This document shows, piece after piece, positions 25,480 through 32,124 of a DNA stretch of 32,124 bases. The notes under the pieces are model-generated. The model made no database searches. It saw only the letters and a list, made by a program, of their open reading frames with translations, and was not told the origin of the DNA. The position numbers and the translations under genes were made by a program. Each line of letters opens with the position of its first letter. Position 1 is the first letter of the stretch. The stretch is from Opitutales bacterium (GTDB taxonomy: Bacteria; Verrucomicrobiota; Verrucomicrobiia; Opitutales; JAJFLR01): NCBI GenBank assembly GCA_021772565.1, contig JAJFLR010000089.1, positions 1-32,124 of the forward strand, given 5' to 3'.

Positions 25480-26253
25480 TCACTTTAACAAAAGATTCTC
25501 GTTTATTTTCACACCCATATTTTCAAGACAGAATTCCTCCATGTCTTCAGGAACAGGAGCGATAAAGGAAACTTCCTCATCTTCAAAATTGAATGTGATT
25601 TTAAAGGCGTGCAAAGCTTGACGCCTCATTGCCAAAGTTTTTTCCAAACGTTCTGTCCAGCCATGTTCAATAAATTCTAAATAGAGTGTATCATCAGAGC
25701 CATAAACTTTGTCCCCAACAACAGGATAGCCCATCCATTTTGCATGTGCTCTAATTTGATGTTTACGACCGGTAATTGGGGTAACTTTAACGATGGAATA
25801 ATTATTTCTATGCGTCAATGGTTCAAATAAAGTTTCTGCCATTTTAGAGGAATTGGATTTTCGGACAACCTGTTTAACATAAACCTGACTTTCCATGTCA
25901 CGGGCTAAATGTTTACGCACATGACAACTCTCAATAAAATCACCTTCCAATAGTGCAATGTATGTTTTGCTGACAATACGATTCTGAAATGCCATTTGAT
26001 ATTTCCGAGCATAATATTTATTTTTTGCCAAGATGACCACACCACTCGTTTCACGATCCAAACGACTGACTAAATGTAGAGTTTCCAGATCGGTATAAAT
26101 TTTGCAGGCGCCGACTAGACTTGATAGAGGTCCATTTTTAGACGGATGGCAAACCAGCCAGCCAGGTTTGTTTACAACCAATAAATTTTCATCTTCATAA
26201 GTAATCCAGGATTTAAGATCATCTAAAATGACTAGTTCCGCTGTATCTTCCAT
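25480..26253 (-). CDS. RluA-family pseudouridine synthase
   Basis: The protein has 257 residues with no S4 domain. The catalytic aspartate is Asp66 in LVSRLDRETSGVVILAK; DENLLVVNKPGWLVCHPS precedes it and VTPITGRKHQIRAHAKWMGYPVVGDKVYG follows, all RluA-family landmarks. Such enzymes isomerise uridine in rRNA or tRNA. The lack of an S4 domain and the length suggest an RluA/TruC-like member, but the target base cannot be told. The ATG at 26253 gives the expected N-terminus. It is transcribed alone on the minus strand. Confidence 0.88.
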   Translation of the reverse strand: MEDTAELVILDDLKSWITYEDENLLVVNKPGWLVCHPSKNGPLSSLVGACKIYTDLETLHLVSRLDRETSGVVILAKNKYYARKYQMAFQNRIVSKTYIALLEGDFIESCHVRKHLARDMESQVYVKQVVRKSNSSKMAETLFEPLTHRNNYSIVKVTPITGRKHQIRAHAKWMGYPVVGDKVYGSDDTLYLEFIEHGWTERLEKTLAMRRQALHAFKITFNFEDEEVSFIAPVPEDMEEFCLENMGVKINENLLLK

Positions 26254-26449
26254 TAATTTTTTGTATCAATATATGTTTAAAGTATTCATTCAATAGGTCA
26301 TCCAAATCAGTAATAGTGTATCTTTTAATTCAATAACAGTTGCATGAAAAACTAAATTTCGTGCATTTTAATTAATTGAAATATATATTCCCAGAGTTAA
26401 AGAGCAGATTAACAATATTATTAACAATGTTTCAAAGAAAATAGCAATA

Positions 26450-27127
26450 ATGTCACTTATTGATTCTCAGTCATTTTTTTCAGAAAAACTGCTTCTAATC
26501 GATGCCAGTTCATCAACTGTTTATATTGGCCTAATGCATAATCATAAATGGTTATCTTTTTTTAAATCAGAACAGGAATCATTAGTTTCAGTATTTAACG
26601 GGGTAAGACTGTGTCTCCGTGAAGTTTCACTAGATCTGAAAAATTTAGATGGCTTTATTTTTTGTCGAGGTCCGGGGAAAATTCTCAGTCTCAGAGTTGC
26701 TGCAATGGCTCTAAACAGTTGGTTGAATTTACCAGAGTTAAGTGATAAAAAATTATATTCCTACAAAAGTTTTAATTTCATAGCCTCAATATTATTGATG
26801 AAAAAAGAGCAGCTACCCTTTCACATAATTTCAGCGTATCGAAGTGACCAATGGAATATGCTATCAGTTGAAAATACTCTACCTGAAGCAAAATTAAAAA
26901 TTGCTGCATCTGAAGAAATTGAAAAATTATCGGGCGATATTTTTTATATCAAGCAAAGGGAATCTAAATATGAGCCGATAACTCAAGCAAAAGAAATTCA
27001 CTATCAGATTAAAAAGTTTGTTGAACTGGTAAATATTGAAATTCTAATTTTGCATAATGATAAAGCAGAAGTATTGACATTAAAAAATCCAGAATTTGTT
27101 AAATGGAATGCAAAACGACATTCTTGA
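26450..27127 (+). CDS. tsaB: TsaB-like protein (t6A tRNA modification), divergent
   Basis: A 225-residue member of the TsaB/peptidase M22 family, ASKHA fold. LLIDASSSTVYIGLM is the first nucleotide-fold strand pair and LDGFIFCRGPGKILSLRVAAMAL corresponds to the GPGSFTGLR region of TsaB. With TsaD and TsaE, TsaB makes threonylcarbamoyladenosine at position 37 of ANN-decoding tRNAs. The GPG motif is altered (KILSLR rather than SFTGLR) and the rest is diverged, as is common in this family. It is 37 bases before alr on the same strand; TsaB need not keep catalytic residues itself. Confidence 0.72.
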   Translation: MSLIDSQSFFSEKLLLIDASSSTVYIGLMHNHKWLSFFKSEQESLVSVFNGVRLCLREVSLDLKNLDGFIFCRGPGKILSLRVAAMALNSWLNLPELSDKKLYSYKSFNFIASILLMKKEQLPFHIISAYRSDQWNMLSVENTLPEAKLKIAASEEIEKLSGDIFYIKQRESKYEPITQAKEIHYQIKKFVELVNIEILILHNDKAEVLTLKNPEFVKWNAKRHS

Positions 27128-27164
27128 AATTTAAAAATTACTAGCACAACGGTTTTAATTTATC

Positions 27165-28304
27165 ATGACAACATACATAAAACATAGATGCTGGGCTGAA
27201 ATTGATCTAGGAGCGTTAGAAAGAAACATAAAACGCATACGATCTGCTCTCCCACCCTACATCCAATACGTCGCCGTCGTCAAAGCAGATGCTTATGGAC
27301 ATGGAATGAAACCAGTTGTCTCCCGCCTTATGCACAGCGGGGCAAATATGTTTGCTGTAGCTAGCATCAAAGAAGCTGCAGAAATTAGAGAGATTGGATC
27401 GGGCTGGCCAATCTTAATGCTCAGTCCACTATTACCGGAAGAAGATAAGGAAATTATTCACTACGACATCATTCCAACAATTTCAACTCTTGATGAAATT
27501 AATCGGTTTGTTGAAGTCAGTAAAAGCAACAATACCCCAATAAAAGTGCACTTAAAAATTGATACCGGCATGGGTCGATTAGGAGTATGGCACGCAAATG
27601 CCATTAAATTATATAATGAAATTTTGACTCACCCTGAAATTAAATTAGGCGGAATTTATACGCACTTTTCCAGTGCTGATCATGATCAGGAGTTTACTGA
27701 ACTACAACGATTACGGTTTTTTGAAGTTCTTTCGCAAATTAAAAATATTGATGATGATCTGCTAATTCACGCAGATAATAGTGCCGGCCTTGAAACTTCT
27801 CAGCGAGAGTCTCCATTTAATGCAGTTAGAGTCGGACTACTTCAGTTTGGAATATTGCCCTACCCCAATTCATTGCTATCGTGCGTAAATCCTGAGCCTG
27901 TATTTAGCTTTCACAGTCGAGTTGGTTTGATAAAGGAATTACCTGTCGGAACCGGTATCAGTTATGGTCAGACAGTACGACTTGAAAGAACTACCCAAGT
28001 AGCAATAGTTACTGCCGGCTATGGTGACGGCATTCCCACTACAGTTAGTAATAAGGCAGTCGTATTAATCAATGGCAACCGATGTCCAATTTTAGGAAGA
28101 GTGACTATGGATCAAACAATAGTTGATATCACAGATTTCCCGGGAATTATCACAGGCGACCAGGTTACTTTAATCGGCAAACAAAAAGATCAGATAATTG
28201 ATGTCTTAACATTTAGTGAGTGGTCAAAACATATACCTTGGGAAATTTATTGTTCCATAACTAAACGAGTATCTCGACTTTATCGTACAGAAAGCGCTAT
28301 CTAA
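27165..28304 (+). CDS. alr: Alanine racemase
   Basis: A 379-residue PLP enzyme that makes D-alanine for peptidoglycan. The PLP lysine is Lys40 in [12 protein letters not shown], at the expected distance from the start. The second catalytic residue is the tyrosine near 267 in [12 protein letters not shown], and YTHFSSAD and [13 protein letters not shown] are family blocks. The C-terminal domain includes [15 protein letters not shown]. It indicates a cell that builds peptidoglycan. It is probably co-transcribed with tsaB; the SulP gene follows after a repeat-bearing 98-base gap. Confidence 0.95.
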   Translation: MTTYIKHRCWAEIDLGALERNIKRIRSALPPYIQYVAVVKADAYGHGMKPVVSRLMHSGANMFAVASIKEAAEIREIGSGWPILMLSPLLPEEDKEIIHYDIIPTISTLDEINRFVEVSKSNNTPIKVHLKIDTGMGRLGVWHANAIKLYNEILTHPEIKLGGIYTHFSSADHDQEFTELQRLRFFEVLSQIKNIDDDLLIHADNSAGLETSQRESPFNAVRVGLLQFGILPYPNSLLSCVNPEPVFSFHSRVGLIKELPVGTGISYGQTVRLERTTQVAIVTAGYGDGIPTTVSNKAVVLINGNRCPILGRVTMDQTIVDITDFPGIITGDQVTLIGKQKDQIIDVLTFSEWSKHIPWEIYCSITKRVSRLYRTESAI

Positions 28305-28308
28305 TTAT

Positions 28309-28390
28309 CAATTACAAATTACTACCGAGCAAAGCGACACCTCAACGAGCAAAGCGAGAATAACAATTACAAATTACGAATTACGAATTA
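28309..28390. repeat. Nested short direct repeats between alr and sulP
   Basis: CAATTACAAATTAC occurs at 28309-28322 and 28364-28377. Between the two copies CGAGCAAAGCGA occurs at 28326-28337 and 28346-28357. The second outer copy runs on into two more ATTACGA units. This is low-complexity repeat DNA of the kind common between genes; no function is supported. Confidence 0.55.
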
Positions 28391-28402
28391 AAATAAAATT
28401 CT

Positions 28403-30217
28403 GTGAAATCTTTTTTTAAATATCTCAAAAATATTCGTAGAAATTTTTTTGAATTCATTACAGATAACCCTTTAGATTTTTTCCCGATCAGGAAAACTGT
28501 AAAAGAATATAAATCTCATGAATTAAAAAAAGATTTCAAAGCCGGAATAAATGTTGCTCTTCTGGCATTTCCGCAAGGAATGGCTTATGCTGCAATCGCC
28601 GGCCTGCCAATATACTACGGCATCTTCGGATCTGCAGTTGCAGCTATAGTTGGCCCACTATTTTCTAAATCACGCTTTATAATTTTAGGGCCTACTAATG
28701 CCACCTCAGTATTACTATTCACCTCATTTCTGGCTATGAATGTGACTGAGTCCGAAAAATTATTTATGTTACCGTTCCTGATTTTTTTAGTTGGAATTTT
28801 TTTAGTTATCGGATCATTTTTAAAAGTTGCTAACCTCATTCAATACGTATCGCGATCAGTTGTCACAGGATACATCACAGCGGCTGCATTTTATATTATT
28901 TTAAACCAATTGCGTAAATCACTCGGTATAGAATTTGACCTGCCAGAAAAAACCACTTTTTATACTATTATAAAACTAACCCTCCTCAATCTAACCAGTC
29001 TTCATATTCCCTCGATTATTCTCAGCTTAATTACGGTGCTGTTATATATGACGATTAATAAGAATTACAAAACTTTGCCCAATGTTGCTATTACATTAGT
29101 TTGTATGTCTTTTATTACAATCGGTCTAAATTATATTTTAGAAACCTACCCATCTTTGAATGGGGAAAGTATTAGAATGCTCAGTGCATTCAGTGCCAGC
29201 GATTGGCATATGGTTATACCGACAATATATCATGGTTGGATTAGAGAGCTTTCAAATATTGCATTAGTTATTGCCTTTCTCTCGATACTGGAGGGTTCTT
29301 CAATTGGAAAATCTCTTGCTGCTCGTTCAGGAGAACGTATCGACACCAATCAGGAAATGATGAGTATGGGAATGGCTAATATTGGCTGCGGATTTTTAGG
29401 CGGCATGCCAGCATCTGGATCTCTGACAAGATCGCAACTCAGTTGGTCAAGTGGTGCTGCCACACCAATAGCCAGCTTAATCAGTGGATTTGTTTGTCTT
29501 GCCGGCGCATTCACTCTTGGGCCATTTATAAAATTTATTCCTCTACCGGTATTGGCTGTTGTCGTCATAGGAATTGGAATTTCACTGATAAATATTCATG
29601 CGATAAAAATAGTGACTAAGACGACGCAATCGGACGCCATTGTTTTTATAACTACATTTATTTCTGCTCTTCTTGTCAGTTTAGATTTTGCCGTCATTCT
29701 AGGGACCGCGACATCGATACTTCTATTTCTTAGAAAAGCAGCCTCACCCGAATTAGTTGAGTACAGTTTTACCGATGAGGGAGAATTGACAGCACTAAAA
29801 TCTAAACAGCGACCTGATCCGGAAATTTCTATTGTTCACGTCGAAGGCGATCTATTTTTCGGAGCAACTGAACTTTTCCGTGATCAGATGCGAAGAGTCG
29901 TAGAAGACCCAAATTTAAAAGTAGTCATTTTAAAAATGCGCAACGCATATCATTTAGATGCAACGAGTGTTTTTGCACTAGAAGAACTGATTCATTACGC
30001 TAGGGAAAATAATCGTCACTTGTTGATTAGTGAAGCTAGAAAAAATGTTATCCGCGTATTTAAAAACTCTGGCTTAATGGAAATTATTGGCCGAGAAAAT
30101 ATTTTTCCCGACGTCACACAAAATCCAACAAAATCAACAGCTCGAGCCTTAAAGAGAACACAGGAAATATTAGGCGATCAGCAGCCGAAAGTCAGTATTT
30201 ATGCGAAGGAGAAGTGA
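28403..30217 (+). CDS. SulP family anion transporter with STAS domain
   Basis: The protein has 604 residues and starts with GTG. The N-terminal three-quarters is the SulP transmembrane domain, with FKAGINVALLAFPQGMAYAAIAGLP (the SulP signature), GPTNATSVLLF and LGGMPASGSLTRSQLSWSSGA. The last 150 or so residues form a STAS domain (VEGDLFFGATELF.., KMRNAYHLDATSVFALEELI). Members move sulfate, bicarbonate or other anions, usually with sodium or protons; the substrate cannot be read from sequence. Full length and intact. It is the last gene before the repeat and toxin-antitoxin area. Confidence 0.92.
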   Translation: MKSFFKYLKNIRRNFFEFITDNPLDFFPIRKTVKEYKSHELKKDFKAGINVALLAFPQGMAYAAIAGLPIYYGIFGSAVAAIVGPLFSKSRFIILGPTNATSVLLFTSFLAMNVTESEKLFMLPFLIFLVGIFLVIGSFLKVANLIQYVSRSVVTGYITAAAFYIILNQLRKSLGIEFDLPEKTTFYTIIKLTLLNLTSLHIPSIILSLITVLLYMTINKNYKTLPNVAITLVCMSFITIGLNYILETYPSLNGESIRMLSAFSASDWHMVIPTIYHGWIRELSNIALVIAFLSILEGSSIGKSLAARSGERIDTNQEMMSMGMANIGCGFLGGMPASGSLTRSQLSWSSGAATPIASLISGFVCLAGAFTLGPFIKFIPLPVLAVVVIGIGISLINIHAIKIVTKTTQSDAIVFITTFISALLVSLDFAVILGTATSILLFLRKAASPELVEYSFTDEGELTALKSKQRPDPEISIVHVEGDLFFGATELFRDQMRRVVEDPNLKVVILKMRNAYHLDATSVFALEELIHYARENNRHLLISEARKNVIRVFKNSGLMEIIGRENIFPDVTQNPTKSTARALKRTQEILGDQQPKVSIYAKEK

Positions 30218-30291
30218 GTGTTGGATGATTTATAAAAATTATTCGCGAAAGATGTTCCGCTAAATCTTAAGCTCGTTTGAAAGAAGTTATA

Positions 30292-30607
30292 GCATCTGCC
30301 ACAAGAAATTGATAGGTGTCGTTTTCAACTTGGTACCGAAATAGATAGAATGTACTGTATCAATTATGTTTAGCTGTATTTTAAAATAAAGTCGTTTAGC
30401 ATTTCGTAAAAGTTCTGGCTAAAAAAGTCATGGATCGCCACGTCGCGCTGCTCCTCGCGATGACAAAGTAAAAACCGGAGCTGTCATTGCGAACTCTGCG
30501 AATGCAGAGTGCGGCAATCTATCTGACTTATGTCTATTGATTGCATACACTGATTTATTTCGGTACCAAGTTGAAAACGACACCTATCAATTTCTTATGG
30601 CAGCTGC
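30292..30607. mobile_element. MITE-like element, copy 2, with 51-bp terminal repeats
   Basis: The 316-base element has terminal inverted repeats of 51 bases (30292-30342 and 30557-30607) differing at 2 positions, with tips GCATCTGCCACAAGAAATTG and its partner GCAGCTGCCATAAGAAATTG. TA precedes it at 30290-30291; the other flank reads TG. The core at 30427-30530 is the same long imperfect hairpin as copy 1 (ATGGATCGCCACGTCGCGCT opposite TGTCATTGCGAACTCTGCG). There is no open frame for a transposase. This is the best preserved copy and defines the family. Confidence 0.82.
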
Positions 30608-30670
30608 TGTTGGACTTACCGGCAGCGACATATGGTAAGATTCAGTCTATACTTGTTTGCTGCTATATTA

Positions 30671-31151
30671 CTAACGGAAAAGGTCACTATGACTCCCTGT
30701 TCTTTCCAAATAAAGATAATTATTTTCTAATCTATAGATTAAAATCCAGTCTGGCTCAATATGACAATCACAAAAGCCAATCCACTTAACATTTAAAGCA
30801 TGATCACGATATCGATGTTCTATAGCGATTGCCATAAATGTTTTCGTATTTACATGAAAATATATAGTCTGAAAGTTGTATGCAGTAATTGAGCAATTTA
30901 ATTCAGATAGATTGCCGCGCCCTGTATTCACAGGGCTCGCAATGACAACCATTTTGTCATCACGAGGAATGAAATGACGCGGTGATCCATGATTATTTTT
31001 TTATAAATGAAATAATTTATGGCAATTGATATAACTTGATTTCAGATGTTATAATCTTGATAACTTCTTTCAATTTAGCTAATTGTTTGCCGCGCTTTTT
31101 GAGCTTCTTCAGATCTTTCTTAAAATGGCTAGCCTGAAAAATATTTATCAT
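30671..31151 (-). pseudogene. YafQ/RelE-type toxin, split by an inserted element
   Basis: The toxin gene starts at ATG 31151, overlapping the dinJ stop by four bases. Its first half reads MINIFQASHFKKDLKKLKKR..LKEVIKIITSEIKL and stops at 31017-31019. The second half (HRYRDHALNVKW, GFCDCHIEPDWILIYRLE, TGSHSDLFR) lies at about 30818-30671. Between them sits a 205-base element of the MITE family, at 30825-31029. The C-terminal half keeps the conserved catalytic-surface residues of YafQ (H in CHIEPD, R and H in RTGSH). The product is cut to about 44 residues, so this mRNA-cleaving toxin is inactivated. Confidence 0.85.
30825..31029. mobile_element. Short MITE copy 3, inserted in the yafQ-type gene
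   Basis: The ends are inverted repeats, GCGATTGCCATAAAT (30825-30839) and the complement of TCAATTGCCATAAAT (31015-31029), flanked by TA on both sides. The core contains a shorter version of the hairpin of copies 1 and 2, in opposite orientation (GATTGCCGCGCCCTG..CTCGCAATGACA opposite TGTCATCACGAGG..GCGGTGATCCATGA). It lies wholly inside the toxin gene. The exact insertion point is uncertain by a few bases. Confidence 0.7.
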
Positions 31152-31405
31152 GAATCCCAACTTTCAAAAAGCTCATCTATAGAATCGAATTTTTCTAAAT
31201 TCTTTTCCATACGCGAGTCTTTCAGAGCCAGTTCAGTTTCATCATTAGGAATATTTACGTCAAATGGTAAACCTTTTCTTAATGCAATTTGGGTATAAAA
31301 CATTCTTATTGCTTCCGTGGGACTTAACCCAAGTTGATGCAAAACAGACTCAGCTTTCTCTTTGATTTCTGGCTGAATTCGAGTATGAACTGCGGCAGTT
31401 TTCAT
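31148..31405 (-). CDS. dinJ: RelB/DinJ family antitoxin
   Basis: The protein has 85 residues, from MKTAAVHTRIQPEIKEKAESVL (the ribbon-helix-helix DNA-binding N-terminus) through GLSPTEAIRMFYTQIALRKGLPF to an acidic C-terminal tail that would bind the toxin. The frame is open nine codons further upstream, but the internal ATG at 31405 fits the family and leaves an operator-like inverted repeat just in front. It overlaps the toxin start by four bases (ATGA), the usual coupled arrangement. The toxin gene is disrupted, so this antitoxin now stands without an active partner from this locus; it might still repress or cross-neutralise relatives. Confidence 0.9.
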   Translation of the reverse strand: MKTAAVHTRIQPEIKEKAESVLHQLGLSPTEAIRMFYTQIALRKGLPFDVNIPNDETELALKDSRMEKNLEKFDSIDELFESWDS

Positions 31406-31414
31406 AACTTCAAT

Positions 31415-31432
31415 GTGTAGCAAAAGCAACAC
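31415..31432 (-). promoter_or_regulatory. Candidate DinJ operator
   Basis: GTGTTGC-TTTT-GCTACAC (minus-strand reading) is a 7-bp inverted repeat with one mismatch, 9 bases before the dinJ ATG. RelB/DinJ antitoxins autoregulate by binding such repeats over their promoter. A TTGATT-like box lies just upstream. Confidence 0.4.
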
Positions 31433-31574
31433 ACAATCAAGTCATCTTTAATTTTTTATACCACTAATTTTCACTGAGTCACACTAATATTATTATATTT
31501 TAAAATATTGACAGAACTCCTGATCTTACATTTCTTTGCATCCCTTATCAATTTACTAGAGAAATTAATATTAA

Positions 31575-31850
31575 ATGGCTAATTTAAAATCATCGAAGAA
31601 GGATATCCGTCGCAGTGCAAAGAGAGCGGAGGCTAATCGTCATATTACCAGTAAGCTTAAGACACTTCTTAAAAATGTCAGAGAAGCAGAAAAAGCTGAG
31701 GACAATGCTGTGACTGCAAAGGCAGCGATAACATATATCTCTGCATTAGAAAGAGCATCTAGCACGGGTGTGGTGCACAAAAATAAAGTAAATCGTCACA
31801 AAGCTGGATTGGCTAAATATATTTATCAGACAGAAGCTAAGGCTTCTTAA
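31575..31850 (+). CDS. rpsT: Ribosomal protein S20
   Basis: A 91-residue basic, helical protein of the 30S subunit that binds 16S rRNA. MANLKSSKKDIRRSAKRAEANRHITSKLKT is the classic S20 start, KNVREAEKAEDNAVTAKAAITYISALERAS the middle, and GVVHKNKVNRHKAGLAKYI the end. The length is normal. It is preceded by a 170-base gap that holds a TTGACA box (31508-31513) without a convincing partner. It stands alone, as rpsT often does. Confidence 0.95.
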   Translation: MANLKSSKKDIRRSAKRAEANRHITSKLKTLLKNVREAEKAEDNAVTAKAAITYISALERASSTGVVHKNKVNRHKAGLAKYIYQTEAKAS

Positions 31851-31857
31851 GCGTATT

Positions 31858-31879
31858 TTAATTTACTCGAGTAAATTAA
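31858..31879. other. Perfect 22-base palindrome after rpsT
   Basis: TTAATTTACTCGAGTAAATTAA is perfectly self-complementary and begins 8 bases after the rpsT stop. With no loop it forms a poor terminator hairpin and no T run follows; a binding site is as likely. Nothing else gene-like is visible to the window end. Confidence 0.4.
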
Positions 31880-32094
31880 CTTGACGATAGCGGAACCATT
31901 AACATTCAGTAATTATAGATAGCCGCGTTGCTATTCTCCTGGCAAAGAACACTCTAAGTTTTAGTCTTCAAGCTTACTCAGTGCAACTAGTGGTGGTCGT
32001 CATAAATAATATAACTTAATATCATAGTTATTAATGCAATAAAACTAGTAACGGATCTATATGTCCCTAAATATCATGTTATCAAATTATATTT

Positions 32095-32124
32095 GTAGGG
32101 CTCGAACTTGTTCGATGCCTTGTC
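32095..32124. repeat. Hairpin repeat cut by the window end
   Basis: TCGAAC-TT-GTTCGA at 32102-32115 is a perfect 6-bp inverted repeat within GTAGGGCTCGAACTTG..GCCTTGTC, a form of short intergenic repeat. It continues past the window end, so its extent is unknown. Confidence 0.35.

Noticed and set aside
28309-28390. CRISPR-like array
   Set aside because: Repeats are only 12-14 bases, two copies each, with no regular spacers and no cas genes in the window.
30541-30789. Plus-strand frame of 82 codons
   Set aside because: It spans the right end of MITE copy 2 and the antisense of the yafQ-type 3' half, so its apparent residues are a shadow.
31508-31536. rpsT promoter from TTGACA at 31508
   Set aside because: The -35 box is good but no acceptable -10 occurs at 16-18 bases distance.

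Overview
The window is AT-rich bacterial chromosome, about 32 kb, mixing well-kept housekeeping genes with eroded accessory DNA. Conserved genes are tyrS with tRNA-Tyr, nfo, yicC, trpB, hemW, an RluA-type pseudouridine synthase, tsaB, alr, a SulP transporter and rpsT. The GldF-like permease / GldG / DUF4340 / AsmA-like run, the TIG-domain lipoprotein beside hemW and the divergent TsaB suggest a Verrucomicrobiota-like (Opitutae-type) lineage. That placement is inferred from gene content and family recall, not from a search. Few genes have a clear Shine-Dalgarno sequence.

Layout. 1-1.1 kb: a methyltransferase gene broken by a palindromic repeat. 1.15-2.53 kb: tyrS followed directly by its cognate tRNA-Tyr gene. 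2.5-5.1 kb: an erosion zone holding a 26-codon antitoxin/toxin chimera, a frameshifted Rpn-type nuclease, an orphan HicB-like gene, a TA-flanked MITE-like element and a 5'-truncated metallophosphoesterase. 5.1-9.75 kb (minus): a repeat-rich proline protein, then a compact block of five unrecognised envelope proteins (lipoprotein-like, secreted, two small membrane-anchored, one polytopic). 10.3-11.5 kb: a DUF488 protein and its overlapping partner, which appears internally deleted. 11.6-19.4 kb (plus): ABC-2 permease, GldG-like, DUF4340, AsmA-like and nfo, closely packed but with no ATPase gene in the window. 19.4-22.5 kb (minus): lipoprotein, trpB, yicC. 22.5-30.2 kb: hemW, a membrane-anchored hypothetical, an internally deleted AstE/AspA-like relic, an rluA-type gene, and the tsaB-alr-sulP run. 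30.2-31.4 kb: a second MITE copy and a dinJ-yafQ module whose toxin gene is split by a third, shorter copy. 31.6 kb: rpsT.

Three themes stand out. First, the envelope block at 6.1-9.75 kb is the best candidate for an undescribed system. Second, a MITE-like family with TA-flanked ends and a nested hairpin core occurs three times and has disabled a toxin while its antitoxin gene stayed open. Third, decay is concentrated in accessory genes (three toxin-antitoxin remnants, Rpn, methyltransferase, phosphoesterase, M14-type peptidase, DUF488 partner) while core genes are intact, as expected of a genome undergoing reduction.
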